64,000 bases of DNA from JAIQFL01 sp035501495 (GTDB lineage Bacteria > Acidobacteriota > Terriglobia > Bryobacterales > Bryobacteraceae), in assembly GCA_035501495.1 (NCBI GenBank), contig DATJWB010000024.1, forward strand, positions 11,402 to 75,401, written 5' to 3'. This document shows, piece by piece, positions 56,450 through 64,000 of this stretch. The position numbers were made by a program, and so were the translations under genes. Within the stretch, counting starts at the first letter, position 1. Every line of letters begins with the position of its first letter. The notes below the pieces were generated by a model. The model was not told the origin of the DNA, searched no databases, and was given only the letters and a program-made list of their open reading frames with translations.

Positions 56450-57545
56450 ATCGCTTCCAACACTTCGGTCCTGGTTGCCCTGCGGCAACCGCACGATCTG
56501 TCGCGCACCCGTAGGCGTCAAGCTCCGGACGCGATCACCATCAGAAATATGAGTTGCTGAAACAGCTTCTTTGCGGAGTTCGGGCCATCCTTGACGAACT
56601 TGCCGGTACCAGGCTCGTGGCAAAGATGAAGCCCGCACGCGTGCTGGGCCTGCTGGCCACGTATCATGGCGAGGATCTGGCGCGCGCATTACAGGGCGCC
56701 ACCCGTTACCGCGCTTCTCCTGGTTGGCGGTGGAGCGGATCCCGGCGGCGCAAGCATGTCCCCGCTCCGGATGGGAATCGCTACGAGCCAAGGCGCAGGA
56801 CCAACTCGACGATATACCTCTCTAGTCTCCCGATCCATTCGCTCCACGACGGAGTATGGGCGCTATGGAAGAAGCAGCGATCCACGATGAAAGCGACGAG
56901 GGCGGCATCCCCTCAACGTGACCGATGTCTGAGCCGCTGCACGACGCTGAGGATTTGGAAGGCGTATCCGCTGGGCGAGTTGCTGCCAGCGCGGAGAAAG
57001 AGAAGCTCTCTCGCCTGCACCTCCTAGACCTGCTATTGGGACGCGCAGGCCGACACGCGACGTGAACGCGCCGTCGCGCGGCAGATTCCGGGAACCTCGC
57101 GTTGCCGACAGCCAAGACCTTGGAGGGGTACGACTGTAAGTTCGATCACAAAAGCCTTTGACCGCCTGCAGATCGAGGAACTGCCACCGGCGATTTCATC
57201 GGCGCAACAACCTGATTATGGTCGGCTGGAGCTGCATCGGAAAGAGTCACATTGTACGGGCATTGGGGAAGAAAGCCCGCGTCCAGCTGGCGCGTTGTGT
57301 ACCATACGTCCGCCGAGTTTCTCGCCGGCCTCACAGATTCAATGGCCGACAAAACCCTTCCCTGGTCTGCGAACTACGCGCGCCCCGACCTCTCGATTAT
57401 TGTGCTAGCAATGGCTCTTCTCGATCGCCAAACTGGTGCACATTTCGCCGCCACCGGCAGATTACGGACGCGCCGCGTCGCCTTCCAGGATGCCACACGC
57501 TACGACACGGCCATATGTTTCACCACAACGCAGGCATCTGATCTT
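56450..57545 (+). mobile_element. decayed IS21-family element (istA and istB remnants)
   Basis: About 56540-56900 encodes HHQKYELLKQLL, GTRLVAKMKPARVLGLLATY and HGEDLARALQGATRYRA, the C-terminal part of an IstA-like transposase, followed by the usual STTEYGRY segment. Then comes IstB: PTAKTLEGYDCKF, RLQIEELPPAISS..., NLIMVGWSCIGKSHIVRALG (a damaged Walker A; GPPGTGKTH expected), and YHTSAEFLAGLTDSMADKTLP. Several frameshifts and stop codons interrupt both genes, and the first half of istA is missing. No inverted ends were recognised. It is inactive. Confidence 0.72.
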
Positions 57546-57704
57546 TAAGGCGCTAACCTGCCGTATCGTGCCCGCGACATCGGCATGTGTGTCGGCACGT
57601 GCCGCGGGCGCCGCAGCAGATTCGGCCAGGATAATCTTAAGTACTTGATTTCATGTCGCCGCAACAGTGGCTCGCTGAGTGCTCCTTAGCCAATTGCCAG
57701 TTTC

Positions 57705-59840
57705 ATGATCCGATCTCAACAGCAGACCGCTATGCAATCTCCACTTGCCGCGCCGACGACTGGCCGCAGCATGCCAATAGGCGCGACGCTGGCACCCGGC
57801 GGCGCAAACTTCTCAGTCTTTTCCCGGAATGCCAGTAGAATCGACCTGCTGTTTTTCGATCGGTTGGACGACGCTTGTCCTTCGCGCGTCATTCCAATCA
57901 ATCCTTGTCTGAACCGCACCTACCACTATTGGCACCTGTTCGTACCCGGGGTGCAAGCAGGCCAGATCTACGGATTCCGGGCGTTCGGCCCGTTCGAGCC
58001 AGATCGGGGTCTGAGGTTCGACCCTTCCAAGCTGCTACTGGACCCATATGGTCGCGCGGTTGTCGTGCCGAAGAACTATAGCCGCGATGCGGCGCGCATG
58101 CAGGGAGACACCGCGGCGACCGCAATGAAAAGCGTGGTTACTGACCCGCAGATGTACGATTGGGAAGGCGATCTGCCCCTAAAGCGACTCTGGACCCGGA
58201 CCATCATCTACGAGATGCATGTGCGTGGTTTTACCGCGCACCCGAACTCCGGGCTGAGGGAATCGAAACGCGGCACTTACGCCGGATTGGCGCAGAAGAT
58301 CCCCTACCTTCAGCAACTGGGGATCACCGCGGTCGAGTTGCTTCCCGTTTTTCAATTCGATTCTCAGGATGCGCCTCTCGGCCGGACGAACTACTGGGGC
58401 TACTCACCGGTCTCGTTCTTTGCGCCGCACCAGGCCTACAGCTCGTGCCAGGAGCCGTTGGGGGCAGTGGATGAATTTCGGGATATGGTGAAGGCGCTGC
58501 ACCGGGCCGGTATCGAACTGATTCTTGACGTGGTCTTCAATCACACCGCGGAAGACGGACACGATGGGCCGACGCAGTGCTTCCGCGGCCTGGATAATCC
58601 CACTTACTACGTTTTATCCGAAGATCGCTCACGGTACGCGAACTTCACCGGCACCGGAAACACGCTCAATGCGAATCATCCGGTTGTCCGGCGCATGATT
58701 CTGGACAGTCTACGGTACTGGGTACAGGAGATGCACGTGGATGGCTTCCGCTTCGATCTGGCTTCTATCCTGTCGCGTGATTCCTCCGGTGCTGTCATGT
58801 CGAATCCTCCAGTGCTTTGGGACATCGAGTCCGATCCGGCTCTTGCGGGCACCAAAATGATCGCGGAGGCATGGGATGCGGCGGGGCTCTATCAGGTCGG
58901 CAACTTTGCAGGCGACAGTTGGAAGGAGTGGAACGACCGGTTTCGCGACGACATCCGCGATTTCTTCCGCGGCGCGAATGACTCGGTGGCGCACGCTGCC
59001 GACCGTTTGCTCGGCAGCCCGAGCATCTACGGTTGGAAAGAGCGCGAACTTGAGGAGAGCATCAATTTCGTTGCGTGCCACGACGGATTTACGCTTAACG
59101 ACGTCGTCTCCTATAACCGTAAGCACAACGAGCAAAATGGCGAGAACAACGGGGACGGATGTGACGAGAACCGAAGCTGGAACTGCGGCTTCGAAGGCCC
59201 GACGGACGATCCGGAAATCGACAGGCTCCGCAACCGGCAGGTGAAGAACTTCTTCACAGTCTTAATGTTATCCGGCGGCGTACCGATGTTTGTCATGGGC
59301 GATGAGGTGAGGCGCACCCAGCGCGGCAACAACAACGCCTATTGCCAGGACGATGAGACGAGCTGGTTCGACTGGAATCTGCTGTGCAAGCATGCCGATG
59401 TCCTCCGGTTCGTGAGGTTGCTGATCGAACGGCGTCTGATGCGCGATGTGGACCATGAACAACGGCGCGCGAGCCTACGGCAGGTCCTGAGCGAGACGAA
59501 AGCCGCCTGGCATGGCGTGAAACCCAATCAGCCGGACTGGTCGCCTTTCTCGCACAGCATTGCAATCGGCGGGGAAGCCAAAAACGAAGCGGTGTCGGCG
59601 CACATCATTCTGAATGCGTATTGGGAACCTCTCGATTTCGAGCTTCCGGCACTGAGCGGCGGTACCAAGCCGTGGCGCCGATGGATCGATACCGCGCTCG
59701 ATCCGCCGCATGAGATTTGCGAATGGCATGCCGAGGAATCAGTTCCTGAGGGTGCATATCGTGTTGGCGCACGGTCCGTGGTAGTGCTCATCGCGAGTAG
59801 CGGGCGAATGCCGGATATTTCAACTGGAGTCCAATCGTGA
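57705..59840 (+). CDS. glgX: glycogen debranching enzyme GlgX (isoamylase type)
   Basis: 711 residues. N-terminal CBM48-like region (PIGATLAPGGANFSVFSRNA), then GH13: YEMHVRGFTAHPNSG, LPVFQFDSQDAPLG, WGYSPVSFFAPHQAY, ILDVVFNHTAEDG, MHVDGFRFDLASIL (nucleophile Asp), IAEAWDAAGLY (acid/base Glu) and FVACHDGFTLNDVVSYN (third Asp). Hydrolyses alpha-1,6 branches of phosphorylase-limit glycogen. Start uncertain: ATGs at 57705, 57732 or the one at MPIGATLA. Ends GTGA, overlapping the DedA-rhodanese gene by 4 bp. First of the glycogen operon, next to the IS21 debris. Confidence 0.93.
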   Translation: MIRSQQQTAMQSPLAAPTTGRSMPIGATLAPGGANFSVFSRNASRIDLLFFDRLDDACPSRVIPINPCLNRTYHYWHLFVPGVQAGQIYGFRAFGPFEPDRGLRFDPSKLLLDPYGRAVVVPKNYSRDAARMQGDTAATAMKSVVTDPQMYDWEGDLPLKRLWTRTIIYEMHVRGFTAHPNSGLRESKRGTYAGLAQKIPYLQQLGITAVELLPVFQFDSQDAPLGRTNYWGYSPVSFFAPHQAYSSCQEPLGAVDEFRDMVKALHRAGIELILDVVFNHTAEDGHDGPTQCFRGLDNPTYYVLSEDRSRYANFTGTGNTLNANHPVVRRMILDSLRYWVQEMHVDGFRFDLASILSRDSSGAVMSNPPVLWDIESDPALAGTKMIAEAWDAAGLYQVGNFAGDSWKEWNDRFRDDIRDFFRGANDSVAHAADRLLGSPSIYGWKERELEESINFVACHDGFTLNDVVSYNRKHNEQNGENNGDGCDENRSWNCGFEGPTDDPEIDRLRNRQVKNFFTVLMLSGGVPMFVMGDEVRRTQRGNNNAYCQDDETSWFDWNLLCKHADVLRFVRLLIERRLMRDVDHEQRRASLRQVLSETKAAWHGVKPNQPDWSPFSHSIAIGGEAKNEAVSAHIILNAYWEPLDFELPALSGGTKPWRRWIDTALDPPHEICEWHAEESVPEGAYRVGARSVVVLIASSGRMPDISTGVQS

Positions 59841-60835
59841 GCACTCTCTTACAACTGACCTATAGCGGGCTCTTTCTTGCGGTTCTTGCCCAACAACTCG
59901 GCTTGCCTATCCCTTCCGTCGTTTTTCTGATGGCCGCAGGCGCGCTCGCGGCCCGTGGAGTAATGAGCCCGACGATCATTCTTTTATTGGGTGTGTTGGG
60001 TTGCCTGGGAGGCGATGGGGCATGGTATTGGATTGGCCGCAAGTGGGGTTCCAAGGCTATGCGGCTGATCTGCCGGTTCACTGCGGACCCGCAGGGCTGC
60101 TCCAAGGACGCACGACAAAAACTCCACCGATATGGTCTCCCGGTTATGTGTGCGGCTAAGTTTATTCCCGGACTGGATGCCGTGATGCCGCCACTTGCCG
60201 GTGCGGAACGAGTGCCTCTCGCGCGTTTCCTGGCGCTCGACGCCATAGGCAGCTTGCTTTGGTCAGCCTGCTATGGAGGGCTGGGCTACGTCTTCGCAAA
60301 CCAATTGGAGATCGCAATTCGTTGGGTTCAGCATTGTGGAACCGCGCTCGGTATCGCGATTGCGGTTCCGATCGTCCTTTATGCCGGCTGGAGGGGACTG
60401 ACTCTGGTGCGAATGATCCTCGAGCTACGGCAGCGCCACATCAGCCCTCCGATGCTCGCGCGCAAACTGAAATCCGACAGGAGGATCGCCGTGGTCGATC
60501 TGACGAGCTTCGAAGGAGACGACAGCGGAAGTGAGAGCGTGGAGGGCATTCCAGGCGCTTTCGTGCTGGATCCCTCAGAGTTGCGGAAGGCCGCACAAAT
60601 CGCTGTTCCCGATGACGTCGAGATCATTCTGTATTGTCCTTCCGGCAGCGACGCGATAAGCGCCCGGGTGGCGGTGGGTTTGAGACGCATAGGAGTCAAC
60701 AAGGTGTGGGTGCTGGAGGGCGGACTCAAGGCATGGCGGGAGCACGGCTTCCCTGTCTCTCAATCCTCAGAGGGACTCGAAGCCGTTGCCGCGCGGCTGG
60801 GGGTAAAGTTACCGGCTGACACGCGCCCGAATTGA
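59837..60835 (+). CDS. DedA/VTT membrane protein fused to a rhodanese domain
   Basis: 332 residues, start GTG coupled to glgX. The N-terminal about 190 residues are a VTT/DedA domain: LAQQLGLPIPSVVFLMAAGA, GCLGGDGAWYWIGRKWG, CAAKFIPGLDAVMPPLAG (conserved re-entrant segment) and LDAIGSLLWSACYGGLGY. A C-terminal rhodanese domain (about 205-320) has Cys267 in YCPSGSDAISARVAVGLRR and VWVLEGGLKAWREHG. DedA-rhodanese fusions are known in several phyla, without a defined role. Sitting inside a glycogen operon is odd. Confidence 0.88.
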   Translation: MSTLLQLTYSGLFLAVLAQQLGLPIPSVVFLMAAGALAARGVMSPTIILLLGVLGCLGGDGAWYWIGRKWGSKAMRLICRFTADPQGCSKDARQKLHRYGLPVMCAAKFIPGLDAVMPPLAGAERVPLARFLALDAIGSLLWSACYGGLGYVFANQLEIAIRWVQHCGTALGIAIAVPIVLYAGWRGLTLVRMILELRQRHISPPMLARKLKSDRRIAVVDLTSFEGDDSGSESVEGIPGAFVLDPSELRKAAQIAVPDDVEIILYCPSGSDAISARVAVGLRRIGVNKVWVLEGGLKAWREHGFPVSQSSEGLEAVAARLGVKLPADTRPN

Positions 60836-60866
60836 CATTGAGACCGAACCATAAGGAGAACATCAA

Positions 60867-63395
60867 ATGACTTCAAGACATCCCATTGAGACGATCTCAT
60901 CGAAAGTGCCGCAGCCTACGAACGGCTCGTTGCCGGCTTCGCCGCTGCTGCGACAGTATGGCTGCGGGCCTATACCCTTCGTCGGAACAGAGAATGCATT
61001 TTACGAGCGGCATCTGATATTTGACAGAGCGATTGACGCGGAAGTAGCAACGGCGCGGGAACGCTTCGAGGCGCTTTCCCATTCTATCCGCGACATTCTC
61101 GCGCAACGTTGGGTGCTGACCAAGAAGACCTACGAGCGAAGAAATCCAAAGCGGATATATTATCTTTCGATGGAGTTTCTGATCGGACGTTCCACGGCGA
61201 ATAACATAACCAACTTACTTCTGGATCCTCTGGTACAGCAAGCCACGAGAGAAAAGGGAATCGACTGGCTCAATCTGATTGAAGAAGAGCCCGATGCCGG
61301 TCTCGGCAATGGCGGACTGGGCCGTCTGGCCGCGTGCTTTCTGGACTCCATGGCCACCATGCAGCTACCCGCGACGGGTTACGGCCTGAGATATGAGTAC
61401 GGCATGTTCAAGCAGTCGATGGTGAACGGCTGGCAAAAGGAAAACGCTGATAACTGGCTTCGCGAATGCGACCCGTGGGAAATTGCGCGTCCGACCGAAA
61501 AAGTGGAGGTCAAGCTGAATTGCTCGATCCAGGTTCGGGGCGGTCAATTTGAAGTAGTCGTTGACCGGCCATCGAGCCTGTACGGGATTCCATTCGATCG
61601 TCCCGTGGTGGGCTACGGTGGGAAGACTATAAATACTTTGCGGTTGTGGGCCGCGGCGGCGCCGGACTATTTCGATTTTCAGGAGTTCGGGAGTGGAGAC
61701 TTCATCGGAGCTCTCGGCGAGACGCTGGAAGCGGAATCGCTTACCCGTGTGTTGTACCCGGATGACTCGACCACCATGGGCCGTCGCCTGCGGTTCGTGC
61801 AGGAATACTTCCTGGTCGCTTGTTCGGTGGCTGATATCGTAAGGCGGTTTCGGCGGCTGCACAACGATTGGGACAGGTTGCCCGAGAAGGTGGCGATGCA
61901 GATGAACGACACACATCCTGCCATCGCGGTCGCCGAGCTGATGCGAGTTTTGCTGGATGATGCTCATTTGACGTGGGAGGACGCATGGAGCCTCACCAGG
62001 AGGACATTGGCATATACCAATCACACGCTGCTGCCGGAGGCTTTGGAGAAGTGGCCGGTGGAGGGGTTTGAGGTACTGGTGCCGAGGCAACTGGAGATCA
62101 TTTACGAAATCAACCGGAGGCTCCTGGAGGACGTCCGCAAGCGTTTCCCCGGCGATGAGGGCCGAGTGGAACGCATGAGCCTGGTTGAGGATGGTGCGGA
62201 ACGGAAGATCCGAATGGCCAACCTGGCGATTGTGGGTTCGCACAGCACCAACGGCGTTGCGGCAGTCCATTCGAAGCTGTTGCGGACCTCCACGGTGAAA
62301 GATCTCGCGGAGATGTTCCCGGAGCGCTTCAACAACAAAACCAATGGAGTGACACCGCGGCGATGGCTGCTGCAGGCCAATCCGGGGCTGGCAAGCGTCA
62401 TCACCGGAGCCATCGGCGAGGGGTGGATTACCGACCTGGGAGAGCTCGCGAAGGTGAAGCCGCTCGCCGGCGATCCGGCGTTCCGCAATGCCTTTTTGGC
62501 ATCGAAGGCACAGGCCAAATCGCGGTTTGCGAACTGGCTCAAAGCTACGTCGGGGCGAATTGTGGACCCGCAAACGGTGTTCGACTGCCAGGTCAAGCGG
62601 ATTCATGAATACAAGAGGCAACTGCTGAATGCGCTGCGGATCATTGTCCAATACAACCGGCTGCGGGAGAACCCGAACCTGGAGGTGGTCCCACGCACGT
62701 ACTTCTTCGCCGGCAAAGCCGCCCCGGCGTACCGTTTGGCGAAGCTGATCATCAAGTTCATCAACAACCTGGCTGAGACGATCGATTCCGACCCGGTCAC
62801 TCGCGGCCGCATCAATATCATCTTTCTTCCCGAATACAACGTTTCACTAGCGGAGAAGTTGATTCCCGCGAGCGATGTCTCCAACCAGATTTCTACGGCG
62901 GGCTTTGAGGCGAGCGGCACCAGCAACATGAAGTTCATGATGAATGGAGCGCTCACGGTCGGAACGCGGGATGGCGCGACGATCGAGATGGCGGAGGAGG
63001 CCGGAGAAGACAATCTGTTTCTGTTCGGTCTGACTGTCGAACAGGTGGAGGGCGGCAGAGGCTGGTACAGCCCGTATTGGCACTACCAGAATGAGCCAGA
63101 AACCAAGGCGGCACTCGATCTTATTTTTTCCGGACACTTCAATCGGAGCGAGCCTGGGATTTTCGACCCGCTGCGAGATGTGCTTCTGACACGTGGTGAT
63201 TATTACATGCACCTGGCCGATTTGACATCGTATTGCCAGGCGCAGGACCGGCTCGGCGCACTATATTCGGAGTCCGGCGCATGGGCGCAGAAAGCGATCC
63301 TGAATGTCGCCAGCAGTGGCAAGTTTTCGAGCGACCGTACCATTGCCCAATACGCGGCTGAGATTTGGAAGGCGGAACCATGTCCCGTGCTGTAG
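60867..63395 (+). CDS. glgP: glycogen/starch phosphorylase
   Basis: 842 residues, full family length. VLTKKTYERRNPKRIYYLSMEFLIGR, GNGGLGRLAACFLDSMATM, GYGLRYEYGMFKQ, NDTHPAIAVAELMR, NKTNGVTPRRWLLQANP, VKRIHEYKRQLLNAL, FAGKAAPAYRLAKLI, and EASGTSNMKFMMNGAL with the PLP lysine. Catalyses phosphorolysis of alpha-1,4 glucan to glucose-1-P in the cytosol. AAGGAG lies upstream of the ATG. Third gene of the operon, 31 bp after the DedA-rhodanese gene. Glucose-1-phosphate could feed the rmlA reaction elsewhere in the window. Confidence 0.96.
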   Translation: MTSRHPIETISSKVPQPTNGSLPASPLLRQYGCGPIPFVGTENAFYERHLIFDRAIDAEVATARERFEALSHSIRDILAQRWVLTKKTYERRNPKRIYYLSMEFLIGRSTANNITNLLLDPLVQQATREKGIDWLNLIEEEPDAGLGNGGLGRLAACFLDSMATMQLPATGYGLRYEYGMFKQSMVNGWQKENADNWLRECDPWEIARPTEKVEVKLNCSIQVRGGQFEVVVDRPSSLYGIPFDRPVVGYGGKTINTLRLWAAAAPDYFDFQEFGSGDFIGALGETLEAESLTRVLYPDDSTTMGRRLRFVQEYFLVACSVADIVRRFRRLHNDWDRLPEKVAMQMNDTHPAIAVAELMRVLLDDAHLTWEDAWSLTRRTLAYTNHTLLPEALEKWPVEGFEVLVPRQLEIIYEINRRLLEDVRKRFPGDEGRVERMSLVEDGAERKIRMANLAIVGSHSTNGVAAVHSKLLRTSTVKDLAEMFPERFNNKTNGVTPRRWLLQANPGLASVITGAIGEGWITDLGELAKVKPLAGDPAFRNAFLASKAQAKSRFANWLKATSGRIVDPQTVFDCQVKRIHEYKRQLLNALRIIVQYNRLRENPNLEVVPRTYFFAGKAAPAYRLAKLIIKFINNLAETIDSDPVTRGRINIIFLPEYNVSLAEKLIPASDVSNQISTAGFEASGTSNMKFMMNGALTVGTRDGATIEMAEEAGEDNLFLFGLTVEQVEGGRGWYSPYWHYQNEPETKAALDLIFSGHFNRSEPGIFDPLRDVLLTRGDYYMHLADLTSYCQAQDRLGALYSESGAWAQKAILNVASSGKFSSDRTIAQYAAEIWKAEPCPVL

Positions 63396-63478
63396 AAATA
63401 CGCCGCCTGACGCGCGCGGCCGACGATTTAGAAACTTCTCCAAGGCGGGGGGACAAGTGATCATGCTCCGGGGGAAAA

Positions 63479-64000
63479 ATGAGTAACAGCGACGGACGGC
63501 AAAAGGCATCCCCATTTCCGCCCGAGTACCGGGCATCGGGCTTGTTGCTCCATGTCACGTCGCTGCCCTCGCCTTACGGCATCGGTGACCTGGGGCCGGA
63601 GGCGTTTGCGTGGATCGACCGGCTGCATGATGCCGGCCAAAGATGGTGGCAGGCACTTCCGTTGGGGCCGACTGGATACGGAAACTCGCCGTATCAGCCA
63701 TTGTCGTCATTTGCTGGGAATGTCCTGATGATCAGTCCGCAGTCGCTGCACGCGGAGGGTTTGCTGGATCCAGGAGACTGCCACGGTCAATTCGCTGCCG
63801 GGGCCGTCGACTACGACTCAGTAATCCCGTTCAAGGAAATAATTCTCCAAAAAGCATGGAACCGCTTCCGACGAGTGAAGCGCGGCGATCTGCTGCGTGA
63901 GTATGAAGAATTCTGCTCGGCGCAGGCATCTTGGCTGGAAGACTACGCTCTCTTTCGGGCACTGAAAGGCAAGTACCGCGGCGCCTATTACATTGAGTGG
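63479..64000 (+). CDS. malQ: 4-alpha-glucanotransferase MalQ, 3' end outside window
   Basis: About 174 residues visible, open to the last base. MSNSDGRQKASPFPPEYRAS, GLLLHVTSLPSPYGIGDLGPEA, WWQALPLGPTGYGNSPYQPL (glucan-binding, GNSPY) and SSFAGNVLMISPQSL identify GH77 amylomaltase. GGGGGAAAA directly precedes the ATG. It disproportionates maltodextrins produced by debranching, feeding GlgP. Fourth gene of the glycogen operon. The catalytic residues lie downstream of the window. Confidence 0.93.
   Translation, partial: MSNSDGRQKASPFPPEYRASGLLLHVTSLPSPYGIGDLGPEAFAWIDRLHDAGQRWWQALPLGPTGYGNSPYQPLSSFAGNVLMISPQSLHAEGLLDPGDCHGQFAAGAVDYDSVIPFKEIILQKAWNRFRRVKRGDLLREYEEFCSAQASWLEDYALFRALKGKYRGAYYIEW

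Larger units (their letters stand above)
55560..57704. other. gene debris (no intact gene)
   Basis: More than 2 kb without a complete gene. From 55640 the plus strand reads LNGHEWAKRQLEKRRIADEA, which resembles the start of a conserved uncharacterised protein, then breaks up. Fragments such as SEGATLILATGQLIRAA (about 55855-55905) have no partner. From about 56450 the DNA is a decayed IS21 element, and at 56259-56290 sits a single CRISPR-type repeat. Many short frames on both strands do not form a gene. Composition is a little lower in GC than the flanking operons. Confidence 0.6.

Overview
This window is a high-GC (low 60s % by eye) chromosome segment that most resembles an Acidobacteriota genome, probably Bryobacterales/Solibacter-like. 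The pointers are an ADOP-type duplicated FtsX permease, a 'VWFA-related Acidobacterial domain' protein, and a PQQ dehydrogenase/cytochrome c pair next to an exported protein type common in that phylum. This assignment comes from family knowledge, not from a search.

Region 1 (1-9 kb) holds a partial Uma2 gene, a discoidin-type membrane protein, a frameshifted polytopic membrane protein, the ADOP permease, an S41 peptidase and a broken Tat-signal gene. Region 2 (7.4-14.4 kb) is the conserved origin-proximal block mnmG-rsmG-parA-parB followed by a methyltransferase, with three perfect parS sites between rsmG and parA and purD divergent. Region 3 (14.4-17.9 kb) is a two-component system (histidine kinase and sigma-54-dependent regulator) with an archaemetzincin protease gene between its two halves. 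Region 4 (18-24.8 kb) is rearranged: a broken HEAT-type gene, an intact beta-lactamase-fold esterase, a diverged 114-bp copy of part of it, and a YVTN beta-propeller gene cut in two by about 2.8 kb of foreign-looking DNA. That insert carries a methyltransferase, an exported nucleosidase and an M1-peptidase remnant.

Region 5 (24.8-30.1 kb) is periplasmic oxidation: diheme cytochrome c, PQQ alcohol dehydrogenase, an exported companion, a VWA protein and a hypothetical. Region 6 (30.6-53.3 kb) is a large surface-polysaccharide locus. A plus-strand arm (Wzt, a methyltransferase with a long coiled coil, and GT2/GT4 enzymes) faces a minus-strand arm (rmlA-rmlC-rmlB, GT4 enzymes, a DUF3108 protein, a GT4-methyltransferase fusion, Wzm with an extra N-terminal domain, and a VTT membrane protein). 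Together they describe an ABC-transporter-dependent glycan made from nucleotide sugars, probably capped, then recognised and exported by Wzm/Wzt. No rmlD is visible.

Region 7 (53.4-57.7 kb) has a cupin, an outer-membrane barrel protein and fpg/mutM, then about 2 kb of gene debris with a decayed IS21 element and one orphan type I-C-like CRISPR repeat. Region 8 (57.7 kb to the end) is a glycogen-degradation operon: glgX, a DedA-rhodanese fusion, glgP and the start of malQ.

A family of double-hairpin palindromic repeats recurs at five places (about 20.74, 36.17, 47.25, 50.91 and 53.38 kb). It occurs both as half elements and as inverted pairs of about 160 bp.
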